A DNA stretch of 64,000 bases from Pomphorhynchus laevis (lineage: Eukaryota > Acanthocephala > Palaeacanthocephala > Echinorhynchida > Pomphorhynchidae), in the NCBI GenBank assembly GCA_012934845.2, contig WNNJ02001487.1, positions 1 to 64,000 of the forward strand, read 5' to 3'. Position 1 is the first letter of the stretch. Each line of letters opens with the position of its first letter. Below are positions 50,001-61,419 of this stretch, in pieces. The position numbers and the translations under genes were made by a program. The notes under the pieces are model-generated. The model was not told the origin of the DNA and did not search any database. It worked only from the letters and a program-made list of their open reading frames with translations.

Positions 50001-53000
50001 TGGGAATTAAGTAAGTTTTCTTTTCTTGCATGTTAGAAAGTAAGCCATTCTCTATTCATAATTCCGAGGTCGAGCTCAATGTTATCAGATTCCTAACGAG
50101 ACATCGTTTTAAGCATATTGCATCTATCAAACCAGAATTCTACTCACTTATTCGTCAATTCATCGAATCAGCTTATGAGTACATAAACATAGTTAACGTT
50201 GCTTGTAACGTTGACTCACTTGCAAGTGAATTCAATCGATTTTACAAGAACATTAAAGCGTGGATCTGCGAAAGTTTTCCAGGTATTTAGTTAACCATGT
50301 TATTATTCACTCTTTTTTTAAACTATGTACTCCGGCTTACGATTACTCGTAATTGATAAAACATATTTTTCTTTCTGCATAATTAACTAAATATATCACA
50401 AATTAATTATAAACAATTATAATTTATAAATTATTAATTTATAATTAATTAATTATTTGGATTAATTTATAAATTCTAAATCGTGACAGAAAAATGAATT
50501 TCTATAAGAAATGTTTCATCGTTATAAAACAAGTATACATATGGACTATAATATATTCCTTAATTATGGCCTTCATAAAGAATACTATGCGTCAATGCAT
50601 TTAGCTATCGCAAAGATATCTTTTATTTCTTTTGAACATCTTTAAATTATATATCTTTTGACTCATGGATAATCAAACCCATGAATAATCATAGCTACAA
50701 TTGATTTTCTTATGATTGCGCCAAAATGATTCATTATTTGAACTAAAAAATGATTTATAACTTAACGAATTAAGGGATAACTATATAATAACAACTGTTG
50801 ATAAAGCTAGTAATAAAAAGGATACCATTGATTTTATAATGATTGACCCAAAATTATTTATTATCACTAATTTGAGTAAAGTTCTTCGTTATGTCAATAT
50901 TTTATTAAAGGATCTGTTCAACAAAGGTTTATAAATAAAAATTAGTATAAGCTAGAATTTAAAAATATTAAAATGAAATAAATCAATACTTTTAAAAATT
51001 AGAATAAAAAATTAAATATCTATAAATTGGCTTCTTTGGATGATCTGTGCTATGGACTTTAGCAAGAACTAAAATAAACAAAAACTTTTCTTACTAAGGA
51101 AGTCAGGATGCCAACTCTACACTTTAAGAGACACGATAATCTACACAGTAAGATTTGTCGTAGAGTTATGGGTTCCGTTCAAGTTTCACCTATTATCAGT
51201 TAACCTTCCCACTGTACAGTCTGGTCGACACCTGAATATTCAGGCGGCTAAATAACTGATCGAATTGTATCAATCGTATGGCTAGTTCTTTGGTAGACTA
51301 GCTCGCATCCCTGTTAAGACCCCAACGATGGATTAATCTTAAGAAAGAGAAATAAGGTCAATAAGGTCTTGTTTTTTCAAGAGAAGATATTGGACTATCA
51401 GAGGATATGGGGAGGAACGGAACCCCTGATCTCAACGCGTGTGATGTTGATATATTTCAATTCTTTTCTTGCAACATTTTGTCAATAACCAACACCATGT
51501 TTGAACATAAAGTGATCCACCGATGCACATGGCATCAGATACTCTTAGTAAACAATCAATGATTGATTTTGAAATCATATAATATGATTTGCGACAATAT
51601 GTCCTGGACACGTGTGAAGAGAGGTGCTGAACTGTCAACATACCACTATCTTGTAGTTAGTGAGATTCGATAGTCAAATAGGCTCCCAGACAAACTTGGA
51701 AAATCTAAACGTAGTGTTAAGGTTCGTTGTGGACGTCTGGAAGATGCTTATGTAAGGAAAGTATTTACAAACTATATCCAGACTAACTTGTTCAATTGCG
51801 GAAAGGGATGGAGAATATCTAGGAAGAATGGTCGATGCTCAAAACTTCGCTTGACAAAGCGACTTCGAAGAGCTGTGATTTGAAAACTGTAGCTCCCTGT
51901 CGTTGTAGCAATCTTCAAAACGCTTTGTGGAAACCAGTATAAAGAGTCTCCGTTCAACAGAATAAAGTTGCTTAAAAGGCAACCTTTATGATATATCACT
52001 AGAGGATGTAGATAGGTATCAACAAGTTAAAAGAGCTGCAGCTCTAGCAGTTGTAGAGTCAAAGAAAGCAACTTGGGTGAAGTTTATTGATCGTCTCGAA
52101 CTTGATTATCTGTCAGTTTCTAAGATGTTCCGTAGGACGATCAAAGCTCTCATGTTGGAAAGCAAAAATTTGCCCAAACTTTTTTAGACAATAGTGGGCA
52201 TCTGCTAACCAATATTGAATACATACTTATTCGTTGAAATGAACAATTTAGAGATTTTCTTAATACGGATGACGTGTCTTATGGAAGAAATATCTTCGAA
52301 CTTAATTGAAGATCCCATTACCTTGACAGAGGTCGTCATTACTGTCTTTCACATACTTCGTACTGGCAAATATGATGGGGTTTATGAGATTCGACCTGAG
52401 ATTCTAAAGTATTTCGACGTTGAAGGTATGAAGTGGATAGCATGGATCTTCAACGTAGCACTGAGGTCAAGAAAGGTTTCTGGTGACTGCAAACTAATGT
52501 GGAAGGATACAACGCATAGTCTAGAGATAGTTGCAGGGGGAGTAATGTGGCTGTTGTTCCAGTCGAGGAACTACAAATCAGCTTGTCAGACTTTCAACTA
52601 TTCTTGAACGCACTATGAGTACACTTAATCAGTTCACATGTGTTTTGCTGATTTGAAAATGACTTTTGACCGTTTAATAAGAGATAGGTTGTTGCAGATA
52701 CTTAATGAGTACAAAGTTCCACACTACCTCCGTGTAGCTGTTGCCTCTTTGTACGAACTAAGTACAAGTTGTGCTCGTGTTTTAGACAGGAAGTTTAAGT
52801 CGTTTCCTGTAGGTGTTGAGCCCCGTCAGTGCTGAACATTGTCTCCACTTAAGTACTTTGTTTACATGGATAAAATTTTGAGATGGGACTCTCTGTCGGT
52901 ATTTAGTCGTAAGTTTGGCTCTATCATGATATCATCTTTGCTCTTCACATACGATGTTGTTTTGTTGGTCTCCAATATTAATGATTTACAATTCTTGCAT

Positions 53001-56000
53001 GTTCGATTTACTGAGGAATTTCAAGTGTCCGATATAGAAATTAGCAAATTTAAAATCTCCTCGATGTGCTCTGCTCGAAACAAAGGTAGCATCGTCGATA
53101 CGAATTGGAGATACTGTCTTGCACAACGTGAAAGCGTTCAAGTACTTGGACTTATTGTTCTCGAGTGATGGTAGGAATAATAATGAGATTAAGAGACGGA
53201 TCATTACAGCTAACGCAGTAATGGTTTCATTTTCAGATCAGTTGTGGTAAAGATAGAACTAAGACTTCATGCGAAGCTTTTAATTTATTGCTCAGTCTTC
53301 GTACTTATCCTCACTTATGGACATAAACTTTGGGTTATAACCGAAAGGACTAGATCTTGAGTACGGGGAACTGAAATAAGGTTCCTTCGTGGTGTGGATG
53401 GCTTTAGCCTTTGGGAAATAACGAAGCTTGGTATTCGCGAGAATCTTGGAATAAAGTATCTGCTCCCCTACGTTGAAAGGGATCAGCTGAGATGACTAGG
53501 CCACGTTTTTAGGATGGTTAGAAGGCGTATTCATTGTGAAATGTTCCAAATTGAACTTTCTAGACGGATACCCTGAGGCAAATCACGGTATATTTGTAGA
53601 GATCAAAGTCTTTATCTTGCCAAGGAACGCTTATGACTATTTGAAAGGAAGTCTGGTCGGTCACTCAGGACCGTGATACTTGGTCACGTCTCGTCCATGC
53701 AGTGTTCCTACAGCCTGACTTTCGGATCAGTAGAAACAATGAACAAATTATTTATTTTAATTTGTTTATTTAAGTAAATGTTATGTTTCGTTATATTATG
53801 TCATCGCTACTCTAATTATATTAAAAAAACGTTTTTAATTTATAAGTGATTGACCATTTAGCCTAATTCATTAACCAATTTACTTTTGAATTTTTAAGTA
53901 GGTTATTATTGGAAGGTATTTTCTGAATAATTAATGTAGAATCGTTAAACGTTTATAGGCATTTATAATTTATTAAGCAACATTTAATAACTATACCTTG
54001 TTGCATTATATTTTTGTATTTTGCCTGCATGGCAACAAGCCATATTTTACAAAAATAAAGAATTAGTTTACAGAACTCCGTGCATCAAGATATCTAAATA
54101 TGAAGTATATTCGAAACAGTGTCAAGCCACTTACTGCCTGCCTCGGCCTTAGACATTTATACTTATAAGTATTTCTAAAGTGAGTTACCTTTACTTAGCA
54201 TAGTTTTAGATTTCATCGGACATAGCATGCAGCCTTCGTATTTAGCCATCACTATGTTTGTAAATCCAAATCAAACCAAACATCACTATTTAAACTAAAC
54301 TAAATCCCGAGAAGTCATCTAAATATGAATTTTAGCAATTTAAATGATGTTGCAGATGAAGTCGCTCATCCACATTCGCTTACATTGTGTTATCGTCACA
54401 ACCGAAATGGACTAACATTCATCTTAACTTTTAATTTCAACTATTAATTTAATGTTGCCATTGCGTCTAAACTATTATCAATTAAAATAATTATTAATTT
54501 GGGTTAAGCGCAACTATTAATTTCAATTATCAATATAACGCTGTCATAACATTCTCGTTCACCATTTTCTAACTCAATGATAGTGATAATATAACTCTAT
54601 GAAAATATTTTTTCTTTGAATTTAGAGTTTACTCCTTTGGATGCTGAAACACTGTTTAACTCTGTTGAGGATTGTGTCTTTCGGATCATGTATGGTTCAT
54701 TGTTTTCTTTAATCTATTCAGAATGTGAAAATTCTGATCTACAACTTCAGCGTCAATTTAATGTTTTTCATTGGGTAAAGCCGGAAATGCTTAAATTAAC
54801 AGCTGATAATAGATTTTGGAAGCACAATGCCTTAGCTATTCAAGGTAGCAATTCCCGATTTTATTTTTTGATTGTATTTAAAGTAAATATAAGTATATTG
54901 ATTACTAAACGATAGTTGGCAGTACTATATTTGAATTATTTATGAAGCCGACCAAATGATATTTGAATTAGATGAGCACAAATATTTTGTCAATGTAGAA
55001 AGACTCGGCAGTCACTTTAAATAGCAGTCGGTTACACATTGATATAATTACAATTACATTTTCTTCTTGTGCTGTTTCCTCTATACAATTCATCGATAAT
55101 ATAGCGATGATAATAGTTTTTATTTTACAGTTGATCAAAAACACTAATATATGAGCTAAATTGGTAATTAACTAATAAATTATAATTGATAATGATAGAT
55201 TATTCATTCCTTAATTTCTATTATTAAATAAATATAGTGAAATTTGTTTCTTAATAATTATGTAGTCAAATGTTCATTAGCGACATGCCATCATCTTAAG
55301 AACAAAAAACAATGGAAACACAATAAAAGTTTATGAAAAAAAATAAAAATGGGATTATTATATTATTATCATATTATTATATTGGTGACTATTTTTATTC
55401 TCAAAAGTTTTAAGAACAAAAAAATTATCCTTAAAAAATAATTAAAAATCTATAAAATTTTTATAAATTTGAATAAAAATTTTATTCTCTACATTTTTAT
55501 TCATCAAAATTTCAATAGTAACAATGACAGCACAGGTGTATCAATTTAAAATTAGGAAACAAACTATAGATGATTAGTTTGATAATAGTAATTATTTGGA
55601 AATATAGGTAGGTATTCAAATTGAAAGTAGAACCTTCCCTTACCAACGCAGATTTTATTTAAAATCAGGAATGATTTCAATTAAATTTGCTAAATGTAAG
55701 ACGAAAGTTTTATATTAAATCTAATTGTCAATAAAAGCAGACAAGTCGAGTGATCGTCACCCAATATTAAAGGGTCTGAAACGTGAAACGTAGGTATTGG
55801 ATCAGTAGCTGATGAGGTCCACCAATACTGAAATGTAGCGTACTGCGGTTGGCTTGTAGATAGGATTAAAGTAGCGTGTAGAATAAAATGGTCATCAAAA
55901 TTTCAATAGTAACAATGACAGCACAGATGTATTAATTTGTAATTACGAAACAAACTATAGATGATTAGTTTGATAATAGTAATTATTTGGAAATATAGGT

Positions 56001-59000
56001 AGGTTTATAAATTGAGAGTAGAACTTTCCTCTACCAACGCAGATTTAATTTAAAATCAGAAATGATTTTAATTAAATTTGCTAAATGTAAGACGAAAATC
56101 TTTCATTAAATCTAATTGCCAATAAAATCAGACGAGCCTAGTGATCGTCAGACGACATTAAAAGGACCAAAACGTGAAGCGTGGCTATTGGATTAGTATC
56201 TGATTAGGTCCACCAATACTGAAATGTAACGTATGTGTTTTGCTTATAGATAGGATTAATGTAGCGTGTAGAATAAAATAGTCATCAAAATTTCAATATT
56301 AACAATGACTGCATAAGTATATCAACTTAATATTATTGTATGTTAAATACAAATGTTTAAGCTAAAACCTAAATAAGTCTAAAAAATTATTAAACTTCCT
56401 AAGCAGAAAAATATTTTTACGAATTCCTTATATAATAAAAAATTGAATTCTTTATTTACGAAGTTTATATATAATAGCATATCTAATAACACTAATAAGT
56501 TTACATCTACTGATGTTCATACCACTACTGACGTTTTCAATACGATTTCAAGGAATTATAAAACTTCCGCTCTTTCCTATGCAAGGAAATTATAACGAGT
56601 GTAGATCAGAATTGAAAAGGCTGAATCTTCCTAACATTTCATTTATTGGAATAAAAATAATTTTATAAAATTAATTTAGAAATAAAACTAATTTGTTTCT
56701 ATAAATTTATAAAACTATAAGAAGAAATAAATGAATAATAAATACTTAACTTATAATCCACTTCTATTTCGATTATATATAGTTTTATTGGAACAAAGAA
56801 GAAAATGATTTTCCTTTATCTAAAAAAACTCAATATTTCGATAGCTCATTATATCATCATCATTATTACAGTAAAATGTTTTTTTTACATTTTTACAAAA
56901 GTACAAGCATTGATATGCCCCGCATTTCTACTTAGAAAGAAAAAGTAAATACCGAAAATTACAACAAAATAAAAACAAAATCATAAAACAAGTGATAAAA
57001 ACATATGAATTTAAAAATAAAAATAATGTAATAATAGATTAATTAATTATAATTTAATCTAACCAAAAACAAAATCCTAGAACGATGAGAAGACAAATAA
57101 AAAGGTTTGTCTTTTTAAGGTTGTAATCGGATTTATTAAGCATTAAATTAGGCTCCTTTTTTAATTAAATGCGCTTCTTGAATAATGCGAGATAACAAGT
57201 TACTATCAAATGATAAAATAGATGCATTTTCAAAATCAACGGAATGATTCAAACTAACAAACTGCTGAGCAACAGCACTAGAATTGGTACTAGAATAAAT
57301 TGTAAAGCTTAGGCAATTTTCTGTTAAAATTACACTACTATTTTTTGTTATTGTTAATAAACTTTGAAAAAACTGAATTCCATTTGTTACTAACAAAAGG
57401 TATTCCTATACGATGTATTCTTACATTGTAAATAATGTGATCAGGTATATCTTGGTCAAAACAGTCAAGGTTTTGTTAAACGTATTAAACAACATAATTA
57501 TTATGTTAAAAACCAAATTTTGTGATCATTTTATTATAATCCTGACGAAATATAACAGTTAATATAACAGTATTTATTAATATTATTAATAATATTATTA
57601 GGTCTCGCAATCGAACATATCAAGGATACATTTGAAATGTTAGATCAATATTGGACTGAACTTTTCAACAAAATATTATTCGGATGCGCTTTCCCACCAT
57701 CGTGGAATCAATCATCAAGTTACTTTATAAAAACGTAGGTGATTCAACGGATCCAAACGCTTATCGTGGTATCGCTATCCTCAATCATGGTTAAAAATTC
57801 TTGTTACATCCATGATCACACGTCGTCTTTACAACTTTTCAGACATGCTACTTCCACCTGAACAACAGGGATTTCGTCATAAATCCCTGTGGAAATGTAA
57901 TTCCCTTTTGGCTCCGTCATATTCATCTTGCACTCTCGTTAGTCCATTTTGTTATCAGGAATCGAGAAAAATCGCGAAACATGGAGAGCGAGTAGCCAGA
58001 TTTGAACAAGCTAGTTTTCACCCAATCATCATACCGCAAATGGAGAATTAGGACCAGGGATCCAAACTATTATAAAACGCATCGCCAAGCTTAACGCGGA
58101 TAGAGGTCGATCGTTATACAGCGATAATGTCAGACTGATCCGTTGCAAGATCGGGTATAAATTAGCAAAATCGACTTTGATGTGTGTTAGGGCAGTTTGA
58201 TCGTCGTTCGAAAATCCAATGACGATTCCTAGCAATAAAACTGGGCGCTTCCAACTACATAGTCGACATCCGTCGACTTTGTAGTTCAAAGCTATCAAAT
58301 TTGGTGAACATTCTATCAAATTTGGTGAACATTTTAAATGTTAATCCTATATTGTACTTAAATCATGAATTTTGAGTGGTACTGATTGAGCAATCCTGAT
58401 TGAGTTGTCCTGATTCAGTGGTGCATCTCATTTCAAAATTCAATTTAAGAGAAAATGCATATAAGCTTTATATGCATTTATGGCACATTAAACTTTAAAC
58501 TTTATGAAAAAATGCATATAATATGTAAATATTTTGTATTTTTAACTTTCGTCTATAACGTTAAATTATTCTGTAAAACTTTGATTGTAGATACGATAAT
58601 TCAAAACTTAAACACAAAAGACTGTTATTAATGCAACAGTCTTTATTAATAGTATTAATAATATTTATAATTTTAATAATATTATTAATAATATTTTAAA
58701 AATATTAATAATATTATTTTATTTTGTTAAAAAAGGCAAAATTGTGTGATCATTTTATTGTAATCCTGACAAATATTGAATCTTTTCAAATAAAGAAAAA
58801 ATATTTTCTTCTTTGTTCCAATAAACTATATAAAATAATTGTATATTTTTCATTAAGTTGAACGCATTTTTATTCAAAAATACAAATATTCTAATTTCAG
58901 AAAATGATTTAAAATTGCCTTTAAATATGATTTAAATATGCTTCAAAGGGCTCCTTTTAAACATGTTTCAATTTGACGTGTACGATACTGACCTAAAAGA

Positions 59001-61269
59001 TGATTTCATAAAAAATGTCCTCTTATTTGCTACCATAAAAAAGTTGTTTTTCTTTGTATGTTTTGAAGAAACATTTTTGAGTTAGACCATATTTACCATA
59101 AATATCTTATTACAATATAGTGTAAATGAATTGTGAGATTTTAATTTATTGAAATGATATCGAAATATGAATTAAGCATGAAACGGTTAACACAAATATT
59201 CAAAGTTGCATTGAAGTTATGCAAAGTTCCATGCTTGTTCCAAACCCGGTGTTGTGAGATATCAATATATAAAAAAGGTGATTGAAAAGTATGTTCTAAT
59301 TACATGTGCATTACGTTTCTTATCAAATAAATCCATAATTTATTTGATAAGATTCTTAAATAAAAGATACTATCTATAGTTAGGGACAATTGCACGACAA
59401 GCAGTGTGTTTTCTTCCAGGCTTCTGAACTACTGACCAGCCATCTATTCTCTTAATAATTATCAAACAGTCTTAGCAATGCAGTCATCAAATCTACATAT
59501 ACTACTCTTTAAATATAGAAATTGCATTCGACTGAATTCCTCGTTAAAGGTTGCGGGGCGTACCGAGGGAATATAGGGTTGATAACTCAACAAAAGTTGG
59601 ATCAAATTTTTATTTTCTAGATCTGTTTTTACTGTATTTTCAGTAAATGATTTTTTAAATAATCATTTTTGGATTTGTTCTTAATGGAAATTACAATTAA
59701 TGAAATTTAATTATTATTAAAATTAATTATCAAAACGTTAATAACAAATGTAAAACTATACGTTTATCTAAAATTTACTTCAATTCTTCGTAACGATTTT
59801 CATGTCCAAATTTAAAGTAATTTTATTCATTATTGACATAATTAGTAGAGTATGTTAAACTTATTCCCTATTGATTCACTGCGTTTTAGAATTGAACAAG
59901 ATTGATCAAGAAATTACTCCATACGACAAGCTTTGTTCCATTCTCAAATGTTGCAAGACATTCACTTCATTTGAGTCGCCAGAAAATGAAAGACATATTG
60001 ATGCCGATAATCTATTACCACAGCTCATTTTCGCTTTGCTTAATGCAAGACCAATGAGATTATACACCAATCTTACATTCATTAGCAAATTTACAGAGCC
60101 TGATCGACTTTTTACTGGAGAACATGGATACAGTTTTACCACATTGGTATTCTTGAATTTATTAAAATTTAATTAGCTTATATATATCTATTTTAATTCA
60201 ATTTTAAACTTAAATTTAAATTATTCAAGATTAAGAAAGATAAAATAAACTTCTATAATGTGTGGAATAGATATCCCAAGAGCGTTTAAATACTAAGTTG
60301 TAATATGAGGTATATCAGTGTTTTACAAACTCTTTGTACAAAATTCATAACCGTTTGTCATGAAAACGGTTTTCGCTAATTTGTATACCAAATATTAAGC
60401 AACATTAATTTTAACTTAATAAACTAAGTTATTTACTTGTTGGTGTATATTTAATAAATTAATTTAATATTCGTATATTATTCGTATATAAATTATTGTA
60501 TTTAAAATATTTTAATCATATATTTTCTGAAAATTGTAGCAAGTAAATATTCATTAAATATTGTTTTCCCTGTGTAAAACGCATATAATAGATAATATAT
60601 GCATAATTTATCGAGAAATAATATATTAATTAATATAATAATTTATTGATAATTATCATAATATATTATTATAATTTTAATATATTGAAAAATATAATTT
60701 CAAAATCATAAATGTAAACATTATTTCCTTTTTAAATAGTAGGAATGTGTGCGTTTATTTTATTAATTAAATGAAAAAACGTTTGCGCACTTTATTACTT
60801 TAAACTTTGACTAATTTACGATTAAAAATTTATCGTGATTAATTATAAAACTTTATTTTTGTAGTTTATTTGTATATTTTAGAAATGTGCGCAGCAGTAT
60901 ATTGCCAATCTTACTCATCATCATTTGGGCCTTACCGACCAAGAATTCAAAACCCTTATGAGATCACCACCTTTGCATTGTGGTTGTATATTTGCAACTG
61001 CTCTTTTAGCTCGAACCTCAGATTCAATGGCTTTATCGAATGAGGCTGATTTGTATAAACGTATCCAGGACCAGAGGCAAAAACGATTACATGCCCGTAT
61101 CAATATATTATACAGTAAATTCAAATGTTTTCATCAATTTCTAATTGACAGCGGTGATATTGTCGATGGATCAGCACCTCTTTATTTTTCCGAAGTGGAC
61201 TTTTCCCTACAGCACGCTTGTGATGTTGTAGCTTCGCTAGAAGATTGTGTTGCCAGAGTCTCGTTTTAA
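46908..61269 (+). CDS. RABGEF1: Rabex-5 (RABGEF1) orthologue, Rab5 guanine-nucleotide exchange factor, six exons
   Basis: The exons 46908-47035, 47847-47965, 50037-50282, 54626-54844, 59890-60146 and 60883-61269 splice in consistent phase (2,1,1,1,0) to a 451-residue protein; human Rabex-5 has about 490. Residues 9-28 form an A20-type finger (C9-x3-C13-x11-C25-x2-C28, with CGYYGN and FCSICW), which binds ubiquitin. Residues 83-165 match the helical bundle. Residues 165-345 are the VPS9 domain: FHWVKPEML, DADNLLPQLIFALL, TNLTFISKF, FTGEHGYSFTTL. The four catalytic residues known for VPS9 (Asp, Pro, Tyr, Thr) are kept as D277, P281, Y318 and T321. It activates Rab5 on early endosomes. An in-frame TAA at 46809 and no earlier ATG support the start. 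Poly(A) signal at 61408. Confidence 0.93.
47419..47665 (+). pseudogene. Coding-like relic in RABGEF1 intron 1, unrecognised
   Basis: Less AT-rich than its surroundings. One frame reads AAYPDETELFLERDSRLLVA; another, after a break, reads GQGQEIGCLLIEAAQRFELQ then NENNLWNEN. Composition looks like an old protein-coding piece with a frameshift between the two parts. I do not recognise the family. It could be a processed gene fragment. Confidence 0.3.
47847..47965 (+). CDS. RABGEF1: RABGEF1 exon 2 (linker)
   Basis: Acceptor TTTTCAAAG, donor CAAG/GTATTT. 39 full codons (ERVGIRRKILQKLKNNALL is the core). No strong homology to human, but phase fits both neighbours and the sequence is open; a decayed copy follows at 48090. 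Confidence 0.75.
48063..48222 (+). pseudogene. Decayed tandem duplicate of RABGEF1 exon 2
   Basis: It parallels 47820-47980 at an offset of about 243 bases, including the acceptor region (TTGTTAAAG) and the body (GTTGGTATTCGTAGAAAT, AATGCATTACTATCGAGCTA). One base is lost and a TGA arises (GGTATTCGTAGAAATATACT then TTGA), and the donor GGTATT is changed to AAATTT. So it cannot be used in frame. Confidence 0.85.
49079..49203. repeat. Minisatellite, 48-base unit, about 2.6 copies
   Basis: TTCGAATTTGCACTC with AGATGATAATGCC and TTATTTACCTAAATTGCAT, repeated at 49081, 49129 and 49177. Confidence 0.88.
49560..49915 (-). pseudogene. RLE-domain fragment of a second RLE-type LINE lineage
   Basis: Minus-strand pieces KMLVWEFTCPNPLSPNHV and, after a shift, KRDKYGGF, YYFAPIAINTLGSFGQ, FFIQRLSVAV and RRNAECILEA resemble the C-terminal PD-(D/E)xK region of RLE LINEs (LVWD.TCPDTLAPS, K..KY, P.A.ETLG). 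At least three stop codons and one frameshift. It differs from the intact element at 4488-6908. Located in RABGEF1 intron 2. Confidence 0.65.
50037..50282 (+). CDS. RABGEF1: RABGEF1 exon 3 (helical bundle)
   Basis: Acceptor GCATGTTAG, donor CCAG/GTATTT. 81 full codons, with FLTRHRFKHIASIKPEFYSL and FNRFYKNIKAWICESFP, matching the helical region before the VPS9 core of Rabex-5. Confidence 0.9.
51100..53745 (+). mobile_element. RTE-like LINE remnant in RABGEF1 intron 3
   Basis: Plus strand. Endonuclease end near 51640-51790 (DHYLVVSEIR, KSKRSVKVRCGRLEDAYV). RT: GKYDGVYEIRPEIL (52370), MKWIAWIFNVALRSRKVSGD, FADLKMTFDRLIRDRLLQIL, PLKYFVYMDKILRWDS, LFTYDVVLLVSN (changed catalytic box YADD to TYDV). 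Then LTYGHKLWVITERTRS, IRFLRGVDGFSLWE and QLRLGHVFRMVRRR-like text near 53300-53560. Heavily decayed, with many stops and shifts. Confidence 0.75.
53750..54600. other. Intron sequence, nothing recognised
   Basis: AT-rich remainder of RABGEF1 intron 3; no coding signal. Confidence 0.5.
54626..54844 (+). CDS. RABGEF1: RABGEF1 exon 4 (start of VPS9 core)
   Basis: Acceptor TTGAATTTAG, donor CAAG/GTAGCA. 72 full codons, including VEDCVFRIMYGSLFSLIY and QRQFNVFHWVKPEMLKL, parallel to ILKYIM..LY and IRALHWVTPQML of human Rabex-5. Confidence 0.92.
55501..56330. repeat. Tandem repeat of 391 bases, 2.1 copies, with a hammerhead-like box
   Basis: TCATCAAAATTTCAATA at 55501, 55892 and 56282 marks the units. 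Unit 1 contains GGTCTGAAACGTGAAACGTA and then CTGATGAGGTCC (55809-55820); unit 2 has CTGATTAGGTCC. GTATTGG/CCAATAC and ATCAG/CTGAT arms form a hairpin that is kept in unit 2 with a G-U wobble and one mismatch. Located in RABGEF1 intron 4. Confidence 0.85.
57148..57396 (-). pseudogene. PLE GIY-YIG domain, C-terminal fragment
   Basis: The open stretch has SSAVAQQFVSLNHSVDFENA then ILSFDSNLLSRIIQEAHLIK, which fits SA.A.H...NH.IDF..A.I......R.I.EA..I of the Penelope-like GIY-YIG nuclease. 5' part not recognisable. Confidence 0.65.
57600..58205 (+). pseudogene. Chimeric LINE relic: APE-type RT piece joined to an RLE-LINE 3' end
   Basis: 57603-57880 reads IEHIKDTFEMLDQYWTELFN, ILFGCAFPPSWN, NAYRGIAILNH and PPEQQGFRHKS, like the RT N-part of element A. 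At about 57885 it switches to LLAPSYSSCTLVSPFCYQES, ARFEQASFHPIIIPQMEN, then in another frame GPGIQTIIKRIAKLNADRGR, as in the last part of the RLE LINE. Such joints can arise by template switching during reverse transcription or by nested insertion and deletion. Confidence 0.65.
58850..59880. other. RABGEF1 intron 4, end part; nothing recognised
   Basis: AT-rich. A TTGGATCAAATTTTTATTTT stretch at about 59597 resembles PLE-end flanks seen elsewhere (25620, 32935), but no domain is visible. Confidence 0.5.
59890..60146 (+). CDS. RABGEF1: RABGEF1 exon 5 (VPS9 catalytic part)
   Basis: Acceptor GCGTTTTAG, donor ATTG/GTATTC, phase 0 at the end. Holds DKLCSILKCCKTF, DADNLLPQLIFALL, LYTNLTFISKF and FTGEHGYSFTTL with all four conserved catalytic residues. 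Confidence 0.95.
60883..61269 (+). CDS. RABGEF1: RABGEF1 exon 6 (end of VPS9 domain and C-terminus)
   Basis: Acceptor TATATTTTAG. KCAQQYIANLTHHHLGLTDQ continues the VPS9 fold (compare CCAVAFIEKLDAQSLNLSQE in human). A charged helical C-terminal region (DLYKRIQDQRQKRLHARINI) follows, then TAA at 61267-61269. Confidence 0.92.
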   Translation, partial: KCAQQYIANLTHHHLGLTDQEFKTLMRSPPLHCGCIFATALLARTSDSMALSNEADLYKRIQDQRQKRLHARINILYSKFKCFHQFLIDSGDIVDGSAPLYFSEVDFSLQHACDVVASLEDCVARVSF

Positions 61270-61407
61270 GGGCAAGTTGAAATTGACTATTATTTTATCA
61301 TTCCCGATTTGAGTAATCAGTCATGTTTGTAGCGGTCTTTGTAAATACCTTGTTGAAATGATACCTGCGTTTCTGCTTTCTTCTTTTTTTGCTGGTAATT
61401 TCTAGAA

Positions 61408-61413
61408 AATAAA
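61408..61413 (+). terminator. Poly(A) signal AATAAA of RABGEF1
   Basis: AATAAA 139 bases after the stop codon, the first one downstream, followed by a T-rich stretch (GTTTTTAC). Confidence 0.65.
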
Positions 61414-61419
61414 TGTTTT

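Larger units (their letters stand above)
56773..58845. repeat. Long-range inverted repeat around PLE and LINE debris
   Basis: TATATAGTTTTATTGGAACA plus AAGAAGAAAAT and about 40 further bases at 56775-56845 match, in reverse complement, 58775-58843 (TTTTCTTCTTTGTTCCAATA, AACTATATA). In addition, GTGATCATTTTATT.TAATCC followed by TGAC occurs in direct orientation at about 57520 and 58747. This arrangement resembles composite PLE insertions. Confidence 0.7.
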
